Under the pieces are notes generated by a model. That model searched no databases. It saw only the letters and a list, made by a program, of their open reading frames with translations, and had not been told where the DNA came from. A DNA stretch of 38,220 nt from Candidatus Polarisedimenticolaceae bacterium (GTDB lineage Bacteria > Pseudomonadota > Gammaproteobacteria > Chromatiales > Chromatiaceae): assembly GCA_021648685.1 (NCBI GenBank), contig JAKISI010000035.1, forward strand, positions 1-38,220. The letters run 5' to 3'. This document shows positions 28,142-36,710 of the stretch, piece after piece. Every line of letters starts with the position of its first letter. The first letter of the stretch is position 1. The position numbers and the translations under genes are program-made.

Positions 28142-31045
28142 TTATTCAGAAGGTTGCGTCAGACCAGCCAGTGGAGTGGCCCGCCGAAAGGGTTGTTGCA
28201 GCTCTGCCAATGAGACATTCAATGCCTGCTCCACCAGCAGGTTCTGCTCTTCCCGGTGTTTGGCCATAGAGCCAGTGGCGGTAGAGGCTGAAGCGGCTCG
28301 CCCGACAAAGACCGGGCGATCATTGGCACATTGGATCGCGTCCAATATGAATTGCAGGCGCGGCATGACAAACAGCCAGGCACCCATGTTGGCTGGCTCC
28401 TCCTGACACCAGACCAGCTCTGCATTCTTATAGCATTTGACCACCTCGACCAGACTGTCTCGCGGCCAGGGATAGAGCTGTTCGACCCGTACAATGGCCA
28501 CATCATCAATACCCTGGTTTTGCCGCGCTTGCAGCAGGTCGTAATAGACCTTGCCGCTACAGAGCACAACACGCCTGACGCCCTCATCCGCCACCAGGGA
28601 GCCACTCTCTCCAATCACCCGGTGAAAGAGCGATTCCGGCCCCATATCGGCCAGCATGCTGACACACTGTTTGTGCCGCAATAGCGACTTCGGTGCCATG
28701 ACAATCAGCGGTTTACGAAAATTACGATGCACCTGTCGCCGCAAGGCATGAAAATAGTTGGCGGGTGTGGTGAGGTTGACCACCTGGATATTGTCTTCAG
28801 CACAGAGCTGAAGATAGCGCTCCAGCCGGGCTGAAGAGTGCTCTGGCCCCTGCCCTTCATAGCCGTGCGGCAGCAGCATGACCAGGCCGGAGAGGCGCAA
28901 CCACTTTGACTCACCGGAACTGATGAACTGGTCGATGATCACCTGGGCACCATTGGCAAAATCGCCAAACTGCGCCTCCCAGATCACCAGGGCGTTGGGC
29001 TCAGAGAGGGTGTAGCCATACTCAAAACCCAGAACGGCGGCCTCGGAGAGGGGGCTGTCAATCACCTCATATCGAGCCTGCTGATCGGCCAGATGGTTCA
29101 GCGGGATATAACGCCGCTCATTCTGCTGATCGACCAATACCGAGTGGCGGTGGGAGAAGGTTCCACGCCCTGAATCCTGGCCTGATAGACGTATCGGGAT
29201 CTGTTCACACAACAATGAGCCAAAGGCCAGCGCCTCGGCCATCGCCCAGTCGAATCCTTCACCTGACTCCAGCATCTTTTGCTTGTTTTTAAACAGCCGG
29301 AGAATCTTGCGATGCAGCAGGACATCTTCCGGCTGGCGAATCAGCGCCGCACCAATCCGTTGCAGCTGCTCTGTGGGCACGGTCGTTGCGTCGTTGTGAA
29401 ACTCCTCTTCCTCCTGAAGAATGCTCAGCCCTTCCCACTTGCCCTCCAGCCAATCGGCCTTGTCTGCGGTAAAATCATCAGCTGATGCAAAATCCCGCTC
29501 CAGCCGAGTCTTGAAATCACTGGTCATCTGATCAGCCTGGGCAGGGGTCAGCAGCCCTTCACTTATCAGCTGCTCTGCATAGATCTGGCTGATCGTCTTA
29601 TGTTTGGCAATGGCACGGTACATGATCGGCTGGGTAAACGAGGGCTCATCACTCTCATTATGGCCATAGCGCCGGTAACAGAACATATCAATCACGACAT
29701 CATGCTTGAACTTCTGGCGAAACTCTGTGGCAATCCGGGCAACATGCACCACCGCTTCCGGGTCATCACCGTTGACATGGAAGATCGGAGTCTGCGTCAT
29801 CTTCGCAACATCGGATGGATAGGGTGAAGAGCGGGAGTAGCTTGGGTTGGTGGTAAAGCCGATCTGGTTATTGACAATAAAGTGGATGGTTCCGCCCGTT
29901 TGGTACCCTTTCAGCTGAGCCAGATCCAGCGACTCAGAGACCAGCCCCTGCCCGGCAAAAGCAGCATCACCATGTAGCAACAACCCCATGATCTGCTGTT
30001 GCTCGGTTTCCTTGCAGTGCGCCTGCTTTGCCCGCACCTTGCCCAGCACGACGGGGTTGACCGCTTCAAGATGAGAGGGGTTGGCGGTTAGCGACAGGTG
30101 GACAAGGTTGCCATCAAACTCACGATCGGCCGAGGTGCCCAGATGATATTTTACATCGCCAGAACCCTGCGCCTCTTCCGGGTGAGAGGGGCGACCCAGA
30201 AATTCGGCAAAGATCGTCCGATAGGGTTTGCGCATCACATTGGCCAGCACATTGAGCCGACCGCGGTGCGGCATGCCAATAACCACATCTTTGACTCCAA
30301 GCTGACCACCGCGCTTAAGAATCTGTTCCATCGCCGGGATCAGGCTCTCACCACCATCCAGACCAAAGCGTTTAGTACCCGTATGTTTGGTGTGCAGAAA
30401 CTGCTCAAACCCCTCGGCCTCGACCAGGCGTTCCAATATCGCCTTCTTTCCCTTCTCGGTAAATGAGGTCTGGTTATGGATACCCTCTATGCGACATTGA
30501 ATCCAGGATTTCTGGTCAGGATCCTGAATATGTAGAAACTCAACACCAATATTGCCGCAATAGGTCTCCTGCAATATCTGAATGATTTCCCGCAGGGTGG
30601 CGCATTCCAACCCCAGCACATGATCAATAAAGATGGACTCATCCAGGTCCGCATCGCTGAAGCCGTAGCTTCTGTAGTCCAGCTCTGGGTGAATCTCTTT
30701 GGCCTCCAGGCCCAGCGGATCACAGCTGGCATTCAGATGCCCACGCACGCGATAGGCACGTACCAGCATCAACGCCCGGATGGAGTGCAGCGTCGCCTCA
30801 CGCCCGGTATTTTCAATATTGTTTGGTGGCACTGTGGCAGATGGTTCAACCACACTTGAAGAGGCTGGGGCCCAACTGGCACCACCTAGATCCTGCAACA
30901 CGGCAACCTCATCATCCCCCAGTTGAGAGAAAAAAGAGCACCAGCTTGAATCAACGTCCTGGGAGTTTTTCAGATACCGGGCATAAAGCTCAGCAACAAA
31001 GGTGAGGTTTGTCCCGTAAAGGACAGATTCTATAGATTTTTCCAT
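28142..31045 (-). CDS. sucA: 2-oxoglutarate dehydrogenase E1 component
   Basis: 967 residues, slightly longer than E. coli SucA (933). The thiamine-diphosphate-dependent decarboxylase of the complex. The N-terminal E2-binding segment is [26 protein letters not shown]. Family blocks include [17 protein letters not shown], the thiamine-diphosphate region [36 protein letters not shown], and [17 protein letters not shown]. The C-terminal pyrimidine-binding half starts at about residue 600. It is the first gene of sucA-sucB-lpdA; neither sdh nor sucCD is next to it. Possession of a complete 2-oxoglutarate dehydrogenase argues that the organism can run an oxidative TCA cycle. No strong ribosome site is visible before ATG 31045. 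Confidence 0.96.
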   Translation of the reverse strand: MEKSIESVLYGTNLTFVAELYARYLKNSQDVDSSWCSFFSQLGDDEVAVLQDLGGASWAPASSSVVEPSATVPPNNIENTGREATLHSIRALMLVRAYRVRGHLNASCDPLGLEAKEIHPELDYRSYGFSDADLDESIFIDHVLGLECATLREIIQILQETYCGNIGVEFLHIQDPDQKSWIQCRIEGIHNQTSFTEKGKKAILERLVEAEGFEQFLHTKHTGTKRFGLDGGESLIPAMEQILKRGGQLGVKDVVIGMPHRGRLNVLANVMRKPYRTIFAEFLGRPSHPEEAQGSGDVKYHLGTSADREFDGNLVHLSLTANPSHLEAVNPVVLGKVRAKQAHCKETEQQQIMGLLLHGDAAFAGQGLVSESLDLAQLKGYQTGGTIHFIVNNQIGFTTNPSYSRSSPYPSDVAKMTQTPIFHVNGDDPEAVVHVARIATEFRQKFKHDVVIDMFCYRRYGHNESDEPSFTQPIMYRAIAKHKTISQIYAEQLISEGLLTPAQADQMTSDFKTRLERDFASADDFTADKADWLEGKWEGLSILQEEEEFHNDATTVPTEQLQRIGAALIRQPEDVLLHRKILRLFKNKQKMLESGEGFDWAMAEALAFGSLLCEQIPIRLSGQDSGRGTFSHRHSVLVDQQNERRYIPLNHLADQQARYEVIDSPLSEAAVLGFEYGYTLSEPNALVIWEAQFGDFANGAQVIIDQFISSGESKWLRLSGLVMLLPHGYEGQGPEHSSARLERYLQLCAEDNIQVVNLTTPANYFHALRRQVHRNFRKPLIVMAPKSLLRHKQCVSMLADMGPESLFHRVIGESGSLVADEGVRRVVLCSGKVYYDLLQARQNQGIDDVAIVRVEQLYPWPRDSLVEVVKCYKNAELVWCQEEPANMGAWLFVMPRLQFILDAIQCANDRPVFVGRAASASTATGSMAKHREEQNLLVEQALNVSLAELQQPFRRATPLAGLTQPSE

Positions 31046-31315
31046 GGCTAAATAAATTTTGGTTTATCCTGAAGGAGGGAACAAAACAGCCTTGCTTGCA
31101 GCCAGTATAGGTCAAAAGAAGAGGAATAAAAGGTGACCCTACCAAATTGCTTTCTCCACCATTACTTCGGTAATAAGCCCGCGCTCCGCCATGGGATATT
31201 GCTCTTGATTCGACTAAGCTTTCCGCTCTGTGGTGTAGTTAAATGGGTGTTTACAGCCCAGCCGCCAAACGCAGCACTAAGCTACAGGGCACCTCTCTTC
31301 CCACAAACATTTTCG
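31046..31315. other. gene-free spacer between sucA and tRNA-Arg
   Basis: No convincing gene is seen. The short open frames here have no ribosome site and no recognisable protein. The stretch must hold the promoter of the sucA operon on the minus strand. A TATACT-like box lies near 31110 on that strand, but its upstream partner is poor, so I do not call it. Confidence 0.6.
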
Positions 31316-31344
31316 TTGACAATAGAGTGCCATATCAGCACAAT
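31316..31344 (+). promoter_or_regulatory. predicted promoter of tRNA-Arg
   Basis: A perfect TTGACA (31316-31321) and CACAAT (31339-31344) are 17 bases apart, followed by a GC-rich discriminator (GCGCCCC). That discriminator is the hallmark of stable-RNA promoters under stringent control. Transcription would start about 8-10 bases before the tRNA. Confidence 0.75.
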
Positions 31345-31359
31345 GCGCCCCTCAGTCAA

Positions 31360-31436
31360 GCGCCCGTAGCTCAGCTGGATAGAGTACCTGGCTACGAACC
31401 AGGGGGTCGGAGGTTCGAATCCTTCCGGGCGCGCCA
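31360..31436 (+). tRNA. tRNA-Arg (anticodon ACG)
   Basis: A 77-base tRNA with CCA encoded. The acceptor stem is GCGCCCG (31360-31366) with CGGGCGC (31426-31432), then discriminator G and CCA at 31434-31436. The anticodon stem is CCTGG/CCAGG around loop CTACGAA, giving anticodon ACG (31394-31396). The T loop GGTTCGAATCC is standard. Anticodon A34 would be read as inosine in bacteria. The 3' half is the likely attachment site of the element that starts just downstream. Confidence 0.97.
31400..31436. other. probable left attachment site (tRNA-Arg 3' end)
   Basis: An integrase gene begins to the right and points toward the tRNA, ending 16 bases past CCA, which is the classical layout for integration at a tRNA 3' end. 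The exact core cannot be set because no second copy of this sequence was found to the right within the window. The right attachment site should therefore lie beyond it. Confidence 0.5.
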
Positions 31437-31451
31437 TTTTAGTGTTACAAA

Positions 31452-32516
31452 TCAAGCGGTTATGACGCAAGTCGAGCCACTTTTTTGTTTCCCATTTCCG
31501 GACTGTGCTAGATTTGTGCTAACCAGCCTGGTCTGAGAAAGCTTGTCCGCATGTTCCGCCAAATGTTCCACTGACAGATGTGCGTATTTCCTGACCATTT
31601 CGTAGTCCGACCAGCCCCCAAGTTCCTGTAGTACGTTAAGCGGTGTCCCCTGTTGCACATGCCAGCTTGCCCAGGTGTGCCGCAAATCGTGCCATCGGAA
31701 GTTCTTAATCCCTGCTCGGAGCAATGCTTTGCGCCAGGCATGGTTATTAGCCTTAGTGACTGGTTTTTTCTTATAGGTAAACACCCATGTGAGGTTTTTA
31801 CCTATTTGTCTCCTTAGCACCAATATGGCATCTGCATTTAATGGTACTGGGATCGCCTTCTTGGCTTTTGCCTGATCTGCGTGAATCCAGGCACACCGAC
31901 GTTCCATATCTACCTGCGACCATTCAAGCTTCACCACATTGGACTGCCTCAGACCAGTAGCCAGTGAAAAGCGAGCCATCTCTTCCAGATGCTCAGGTAG
32001 TTCCTCTAACAGCCTGTCTGCCTCTTCCATAGTAAGCCAGCGAACACGACGTTTAGGCTCAGGTAACATCCGAACATGAGGAGCACGTTCCAGCCACTCC
32101 CATTCTCTTTCTGCTCGCCTGAGAATTGCGCGTACTACCTCAAGTAACCGATTGACTGTAGCATTCGCTACACCGTCAGAGACTCTCGCCTTGGTCAGGT
32201 TGTCCAAAACATCCCTATTGATCTCATCCAGATACAGACCAAAAAGATAGGGATGTACCCATCTTAGATGGCCGATGTCATCTTCCAGAGAAGCTTTCTC
32301 ACCTTTCTTCTCTGTTAGCCAGCGTTCGACTGCTTCTTCCCACTTTTGACGAGGTTTGTCCCTAAGTTTTGAGACCCGCCAGTAGTCGGCTTTGAGACGG
32401 TCGTGATACTCCTGCGCTAACTGCCGGTTGGCAGTTTGAGCAGATTTGCGTATCTGCTGGCCGTTGGGGGTACTGAATCGCACCCACCACGTATCGCCGC
32501 GTTTGTAGAGTGGCAT
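31452..32516 (-). CDS. tyrosine recombinase / phage-type integrase
   Basis: About 354 residues. A SAM-like N-terminal core-binding domain precedes the catalytic domain. Catalytic residues are visible: Arg in ATGLRQSNV, His-x-x-Arg in HDLRHTWASW, and the nucleophile Tyr in GGWSDYEMVRKYAHLS. ATG at 32516 has GGAG 8 bases upstream. The longer frame to 32543 lacks such a site and adds residues unlike the family. It catalyses recombination between the tRNA-Arg attachment site and the element. The C-terminus points at the tRNA. The 5' part overlaps the HTH gene by about 100 bases in another frame. Confidence 0.95.
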   Translation of the reverse strand: MPLYKRGDTWWVRFSTPNGQQIRKSAQTANRQLAQEYHDRLKADYWRVSKLRDKPRQKWEEAVERWLTEKKGEKASLEDDIGHLRWVHPYLFGLYLDEINRDVLDNLTKARVSDGVANATVNRLLEVVRAILRRAEREWEWLERAPHVRMLPEPKRRVRWLTMEEADRLLEELPEHLEEMARFSLATGLRQSNVVKLEWSQVDMERRCAWIHADQAKAKKAIPVPLNADAILVLRRQIGKNLTWVFTYKKKPVTKANNHAWRKALLRAGIKNFRWHDLRHTWASWHVQQGTPLNVLQELGGWSDYEMVRKYAHLSVEHLAEHADKLSQTRLVSTNLAQSGNGKQKSGSTCVITA

Positions 32517-32725
32517 GGTTTGATCTCCTGTGCCGTGCCACATTGCAGCGCTTGCCCATTACTAGGGTATAGCGATCGTAAGTAGTCAGCAAGGTCATTT
32601 TCCAGAAATACCCAGCGTTTACCGGGTTTAGCGCCTTTGATGATTCCTGCGCAGGCCTTTTGCCGTAGGACGGCGGGTGACATATGCAGAAACTCGGCCG
32701 CCTGTTTGAGGTCAAGGGTGTTCAC
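32417..32725 (-). CDS. excisionase-like helix-turn-helix protein
   Basis: About 102 residues from the GTG at 32725 (AGG 6 bases upstream). Residues 3-53 form a winged HTH of the MerR/excisionase type: LKQAAEFLHMSPAVLRQKACAGIIKGAKPGKRWVFLENDLADYLRSLY. A position before the integrase fits a recombination directionality factor that both bends DNA and controls int. The remaining half has no recognisable domain and overlaps the integrase start in a different frame, so the true C-terminus could be shorter if the stop is read elsewhere. The frame is open further upstream to 32824, but that part has no ribosome site and crosses the broken HTH copy. Confidence 0.7.
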   Translation of the reverse strand: MNTLDLKQAAEFLHMSPAVLRQKACAGIIKGAKPGKRWVFLENDLADYLRSLYPSNGQALQCGTAQEIKPCHSTNAAIRGGCDSVPPTASRYANLLKLPTGS

Positions 32726-32792
32726 AAGAAGCCTGCCTCGACTGGGCAGATGGGCTCCAGGCTTAGTAATCCAGTATTTGAGAGCACCCGTA

Positions 32793-32924
32793 TCAATCCC
32801 AAGTAGGGATGTTTCTTGGGGCATAGCAAATACTGCGTGTGATTCCAGATTCCATCTGTGGCGAGGTCATTCGATCATTGTGTGTCATCAGATACTGATG
32901 CATTGAAGTGAAAGATTTACTCAT
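32793..32924 (-). pseudogene. broken copy of the HTH gene at 33831-34109
   Basis: The 43-residue frame starts with ATG 32924 after a perfect AAGGAG site. Its first 19 residues (MSKSFTSMHQYLMTHNDRM) parallel those of the intact gene at 33831 (SEPISATHQYLLTRYGPM). The DNA similarity extends upstream of both starts. After that the sequence diverges into unrelated residues and stops, so the HTH domain itself is missing. It appears to be a truncated remnant of an inverted duplicate. Confidence 0.65.
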
Positions 32925-32999
32925 AAGGCGTTCTCCTTGGTGTCTTTCTTCCTTTGCTATGGTAAACATCTGGGAGAAAATAAATAACTCCATAAGCGC
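32883..32999. repeat. inverted duplication, left arm (partner 33756-33872)
   Basis: Read on the minus strand, this 117-base stretch aligns without gaps to 33756-33872 on the plus strand. It includes a 22-base identical block containing GAAGAAAGACACCAAGGAG and the GCGCTTATGGAG start. It covers the 5' leader, ribosome site and first codons of the paired HTH genes. The IHF-beta gene and a hairpin element lie between the two arms. Confidence 0.75.
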
Positions 33000-33110
33000 A
33001 TCCTTGGGAAGCCGCTTTCTAGCTATTTATTTGAGAAAATGAGGGAGATGACGCCTGGGTGTCATGGGTGATGAGTGTTTGTAAAATAATGCTGACTGCT
33101 AGCATCAAGC

Positions 33111-33419
33111 TCAACTGAACTCGCCTTGGTTTCTGTGAAATTCGGAATTCACCCGATCCCGCAACTCTTTGCCAGGCTTGAAGTGGGGCACATGCTTTCC
33201 AGTGAGAGCAACGGTGGCTCCAGTCTTCGGATTACGGCTCTGCCGTGGTTGGCGGTAATTTAGAGAAAAACTCCCAAAACCTCGAATCTCAATACGTCCG
33301 CCCGATGCCAGGGTTTGGCTCATGTGTTCAAGCATGCACCTAACCGCGAGTTCCACATCATGGTGGGCCAGATGGCTTTGTTGCTTGACAATGGCATCGA
33401 TCAGCTCTGATTTTGTTAT
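33111..33419 (-). CDS. ihfB: integration host factor beta subunit-like protein, no standard start codon
   Basis: The frame matches IhfB along its length: [15 protein letters not shown] at the start, [28 protein letters not shown] in the middle, then RNPKTG, and [12 protein letters not shown] near the end. About 102 residues versus about 94-99 in the family. The family's initial MTKSEL aligns with ATA ACA AAA TCA GAG CTG here, so the start codon at 33419 is ATA. AAGG lies 8 bases upstream. The next usable start, GTG at 33356, would remove the first 21 residues, including most of the first helices needed for dimer formation. Either ATA is used or the gene lost its start by a single G-to-A change. 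IHF bends DNA in integrase complexes, which fits its place beside int. Confidence 0.75.
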   Translation of the reverse strand: MTKSELIDAIVKQQSHLAHHDVELAVRCMLEHMSQTLASGGRIEIRGFGSFSLNYRQPRQSRNPKTGATVALTGKHVPHFKPGKELRDRVNSEFHRNQGEFS

Positions 33420-33474
33420 TCTTGATACCTTGTTGTTTTACTTTGCGCTAAATCCAGTTGGCTGCAATGCGTGG

Positions 33475-33567
33475 TATTAATCGTTGCATAAGTATTGGCG
33501 GTAAATCCTGTAGTAATTACTGGGGAAAGGCCACATTCTAATGCCAGTACTTATGCAACGATTAATA
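33475..33567. repeat. 93-bp inverted-repeat element
   Basis: Arms 33475-33499 and 33543-33567 are inverted complements with 24 of 25 matches (TATTAATCGTTGCATAAGT at the outer end). A 43-base interior with a smaller GTAATTAC palindrome separates them. It lies between the IHF-beta gene and the intact HTH gene. It could be a small non-autonomous mobile element, a hairpin terminator or a protein-binding site. No clear target duplication is visible, apart from the TA at the ends. Confidence 0.7.
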
Positions 33568-33830
33568 GCAAACATATCTTGACCTGGCTATTTGGCAAGT
33601 GCTGAGCAGATAGTAGTGCCAGTATATCAAGACCAAATCCCCATGAAATAGCATCTCTGATAAATAGTCGATTAATTCCTGTCAGGCAGTAATCATTGAA
33701 AACCGGCAGCAGATTCTCATGTCGTAATTTAGCTCGAAAGGTGCACGCTGGCGGCGCGCTTATGGAGCTATTTATTTCTATCGTGATGATTAACATAGCA
33801 AGGGAAGAAAGACACCAAGGAGAACAGCTT
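33568..33830. other. gene-free control region before the HTH/FlhDC-like unit
   Basis: No recognisable gene is seen on either strand. An 81-codon open frame on the minus strand (33551-33796) has no known family and no good ribosome site. The right half (33756-33830) is the arm of the inverted duplication and serves as the leader of the HTH gene. Promoters for the plus-strand unit must lie here, but no convincing -35/-10 pair was found. Confidence 0.5.
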
Positions 33831-34109
33831 GTGAGCGAACCTATTTCTGCAACACACCAGTATCTTTTGACTCGCTACGGCCCAATGTTGACCCTCAAAC
33901 ACCTGGCCGAGGTTATGCATAGCACGCCCAATGGTCTGCGCATGGCGATGTCACGCAAAATGCAGCCGTTTACGGTGACCCTGGCTGCATCGCGGCGGCG
34001 GTTTGGGCGTCGGGTCTATTTTGAAGCGCGTAGGGTTGCAGAGATCATAGATCAGGACATGGATGGCCACATTAATCCAGAAACAAGCTATGGCGCACAG
34101 AAAAGATAG
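33831..34109 (+). CDS. small helix-turn-helix protein (possible element regulator)
   Basis: 92 residues from the GTG at 33831, which has a perfect AAGGAG site 8 bases upstream. The frame is open to 33696, but upstream residues have no ribosome site. After a short leader, residues about 17-77 suggest a winged HTH of the excisionase/plasmid-regulator type: LTLKHLAEVMHSTPNGLRMAMSRK, then a RRRFGRRVYFEARRVAEII wing. A truncated relative lies inverted at 32793-32924. It is 97 bases upstream of the FlhD-like gene and may be co-transcribed with it, or may repress it. No specific family name is assigned. Confidence 0.72.
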   Translation: MSEPISATHQYLLTRYGPMLTLKHLAEVMHSTPNGLRMAMSRKMQPFTVTLAASRRRFGRRVYFEARRVAEIIDQDMDGHINPETSYGAQKR

Positions 34110-34206
34110 ATAAGAAGTGGTTACTCTAATTGAGTCCGCAGGCGCTGGACAAACTACATCCGTTATTTTGCAAAGGGCAAGAAACATCAGGAAACAAGGG
34201 AACTAT

Positions 34207-34509
34207 ATGGAAATCGACTTCTCCAGTCTTAACCTGCAGTACCTGCTCCAAGCCCGTGACATTGCCAAAAAACAACCGGAACTTGCATCGGCTGTGTTGG
34301 GTTTGCCTTTAGATCTTATTGACGTGCTTGCACACACCTCCGGTGAGAGCCTGGCAGAAATTGCAAAGATCAAAGCACCGCTATTAATGGCGCGGGGCCA
34401 ACCTTTGTGGTGGGCGCGTCTGTTCAAGGCCCTCAAAGAAGGCAACCAGGATGAGATCAATGCTGTTCTGGAACATGCCAGCCTTGCCATCATGGTTCAG
34501 CCTGAGTAA
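34207..34509 (+). CDS. FlhD-like transcriptional activator subunit
   Basis: 100 residues. The segment FSSLNLQYLLQARDIAKKQPELASAVLGLPLDLIDVLAHTSGESLAEIAKI follows the pattern of FlhD (INLSYLLLAQRLI ... RLGI ... LAALTLPQMVKLA). Length is also that of FlhD (about 116). The next gene is FlhC-like, in the same order as flagellar flhDC. ATG at 34207 has AAGGGA 5 bases upstream. It probably forms a heteromeric activator with that protein, as SetD/SetC of SXT and AcaD/AcaC of IncC plasmids do. Similarity was judged by eye and is weaker than for FlhC. No flagellar genes are in the window. Confidence 0.7.
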   Translation: MEIDFSSLNLQYLLQARDIAKKQPELASAVLGLPLDLIDVLAHTSGESLAEIAKIKAPLLMARGQPLWWARLFKALKEGNQDEINAVLEHASLAIMVQPE

Positions 34510-34526
34510 TGAGATGATCACTGCCC

Positions 34527-35162
34527 ATGATTTGCTCTAATAAAGGGTTGGCCAATGAGCTGAGACACCTTGGTGGCTCGGCTAAGGTATCGGCAGGTGT
34601 TGACCTCTATCTTCATGTGCAAACATCGCTTGAAGCCATTCGATTAGTTGAGCTTGGTGCCCGAGCAACCCTTGTCCAACAGTTGACAGGATTAGAGCGA
34701 AAGGTGATTAAACGGTTCTATCGTCAGTACAACGGGCAACCATCACCTGCCGGCCAGATGCCGTTCTCTGATGGCTGGTACCGGAAAGATATACGACGCA
34801 TGTTGCATGCTTCAGTGATCTGGCAGCTCTATAAGCAACCAGTAAAGATGGAGCGAACCAAGGCTTGTGAGCTGATAGATGTCTATGAGGGGTACTTGGT
34901 TTTGGTTAGAGAACCACTGCTCAATATAACGCGCGCCTCCTTCGTGCCGCTTCTTGTAGCCATGGATGTCTGGCGTGAGCGTAAATGCAACCACTGCAGG
35001 GTGCAGTATCTTGCATCGGTTGCCGGTAGTGGCGTCATTTGTCCCGGCTGCACACTCTATTACCGCCACCGTTGCCGAGAATGTGGAACGGCCATGAAAG
35101 TGACCAGCCAGGGGCGGTATCGGAAATCATGTAATGCCTGTCAACAATCACAGGATCAATAG
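34527..35162 (+). CDS. FlhC-like transcriptional activator with an extra zinc ribbon
   Basis: 211 residues. Residues 36-100 match FlhC clearly: AIRLVELGARATLVQQLTGL, then IKRFYRQYNGQPSPAGQMPFSDGWY and HASVIWQLY. The FlhC zinc site is kept as CNHC...CPGC (Cys154, 157, 172, 175). A second CxxC pair follows, Cys183/186 and Cys202/205, which ordinary FlhC (about 192 residues) lacks, so a second zinc ribbon is predicted. It follows the FlhD-like gene after 17 bases and its stop overlaps the first possible start of parB. In a mobile element, this family acts as a transfer/excision master activator (SetC, AcaC). That role here is inference. Motility control in the host is an alternative. Confidence 0.85.
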   Translation: MICSNKGLANELRHLGGSAKVSAGVDLYLHVQTSLEAIRLVELGARATLVQQLTGLERKVIKRFYRQYNGQPSPAGQMPFSDGWYRKDIRRMLHASVIWQLYKQPVKMERTKACELIDVYEGYLVLVREPLLNITRASFVPLLVAMDVWRERKCNHCRVQYLASVAGSGVICPGCTLYYRHRCRECGTAMKVTSQGRYRKSCNACQQSQDQ

Positions 35163-35164
35163 TG

Positions 35165-36706
35165 ATGCAGATGGATAAACAGCAATTAGCAGGTGCCGCA
35201 TTCATGCTGCTGCAGATTGACCAAATCCAGCCCTATGAACGTAACCCACGCCGGGGTCAAAACCCTGAGTTTGATCGGATCAAGGCTTCAATACGAGCCA
35301 ATGGTCTTGATCAACCATTGGTCATTACTCAGCGCCCGGAAACAGATGGCTATCTTGTTCACTCTGGTGGCAATACCCGCCTGGTCGCTTTGCAAGAGCT
35401 ATATGCAGAGACCAATGATGCTCGATTTGCTCAAGCCCAGTGTTTGTTCAAACCATGGAGTACTGAGTCAGATGTGCTCCTGGCACATCTACGGGAAAAT
35501 GACCTCCGTGGTGCCTTGGTTTTCATTGATAAAGCACGGGCTATTTTCGATATCAAACAGCTGCTTGAAGAAGAGCTTGATCTTGAAGATATATCACTGA
35601 GACAACTCCAGATGATATTAGCCACAGGTGGCTACTCTCTCAGTCCAGGATTAATCTCTCGCATGGGCTATGCAGTCAATCGACTGCTTCCATTGATCCC
35701 AAAAGCACTGAATGCCGGGTTAGGCCGACCACAGGTTCAGCGAATACGTGCGCTGGATCGAGCCGCATCTCAACTCTGGAAAAAACATGACTTGGGTGAT
35801 GACGGTGTTTTTGATGAGGTGTTCTTTACGTTGTGTAAACGCTATGACTCCTCTGAGTGGGATACCGGGCTGCTGCATGAAGCCTTAGAGACAGAGATTG
35901 CTGAATTAGCCGAGATCAGTATCCAGATTGTGCGCATTGAACTTGATGCACAATTAGCAGGACGTGAACTGACAATCCCAGAACTTGAGGATGATCTTGT
36001 CAATGAAAATGAGGTTGGTTCGGTTGAATCAAGTGAGTCATCTGCGCTGCCAATAATGAATGATGAAGGTAATGTAGGCCAACAGTCTCCACCCGATGGT
36101 ACAGCAATAAGTTCAGATAATGAGTTACCCATCAGCATAGAAACTGAACAGTCTGCAATGCAGTCAGAACCAGATGAAAATCTCAATGCAAGTGAGTTAA
36201 TATCAGCTGCTGACCAGCTACTCACAACAGGACAGTCTGCCCCCAAAGATCTCAAATCACTACGCGGACGAGCCTGGACATTAGCTGCCCGTCTTGCACA
36301 AAGGAACGGCATCAGTGATCTTGTTGAACCACTCACTGGTAAAGGTCTTGGATTCATTCTCCGAGATGTGCCGGATCCAACCCTTGCAGACCAGCTGGAT
36401 GATGACACCCTGAGCCAGGTATCCATGGTCTGGTGGCATCTTGCGGCAGCGGCAGAGATAACCGTTGCCCCTATCGAATCTATCCTGCCCACACTGTCAC
36501 CAGATTCTCTGCTTTATCAAGCCCTCGAACAACAAGATGCAGGACTGCTGTTCAATAGCATTTGGACACTCGATCCAGGCCACACAGGCAACCGACTCTG
36601 GCGTCGCCTGGGCGAACGTGATTGGAGCGATCTATTAAACCTCATGGATACCTACCGTCAGATACACCATCTCGCAGATGAGACCAACACAATGCTTTGG
36701 GAGTAA
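35165..36706 (+). CDS. ParB-family protein of PFGI-1-class integrative conjugative elements
   Basis: About 513 residues. The N-terminal ParB domain has QIDQIQPYERNPRRG (box I-like), then SGGNTRLVALQEL in place of the GERR arginine box, and an HTH near residues 140-180. A polar, low-complexity linker (about 275-345) follows. A conserved C-terminal domain has RGRAWTLAARLAQRNGISDLVEPL, GKGLGFILRDVPDPTLADQLDDDTLSQVSMVWWHLAA and SIWTLDPGHTGNRLWRRL. This two-part layout is typical of the ParB proteins of the PFGI-1 class. Start: ATG 35165, AGGA about 9 bases upstream; GTG 35162 and ATG 35171 are alternatives. No parA partner precedes it, which is unusual. Confidence 0.87.
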   Translation: MQMDKQQLAGAAFMLLQIDQIQPYERNPRRGQNPEFDRIKASIRANGLDQPLVITQRPETDGYLVHSGGNTRLVALQELYAETNDARFAQAQCLFKPWSTESDVLLAHLRENDLRGALVFIDKARAIFDIKQLLEEELDLEDISLRQLQMILATGGYSLSPGLISRMGYAVNRLLPLIPKALNAGLGRPQVQRIRALDRAASQLWKKHDLGDDGVFDEVFFTLCKRYDSSEWDTGLLHEALETEIAELAEISIQIVRIELDAQLAGRELTIPELEDDLVNENEVGSVESSESSALPIMNDEGNVGQQSPPDGTAISSDNELPISIETEQSAMQSEPDENLNASELISAADQLLTTGQSAPKDLKSLRGRAWTLAARLAQRNGISDLVEPLTGKGLGFILRDVPDPTLADQLDDDTLSQVSMVWWHLAAAAEITVAPIESILPTLSPDSLLYQALEQQDAGLLFNSIWTLDPGHTGNRLWRRLGERDWSDLLNLMDTYRQIHHLADETNTMLWE

Positions 36707-36710
36707 CGAA

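Noticed and set aside
31133-31369. 78-codon plus-strand frame in the spacer before tRNA-Arg
   Set aside because: No ribosome site or family; it runs over the tRNA promoter and into the tRNA.
33551-33796. 81-codon minus-strand frame between the hairpin and the HTH gene
   Set aside because: It uses one arm of the hairpin as its end, has no good start signal and no family. It may be a gene remnant but cannot be supported.
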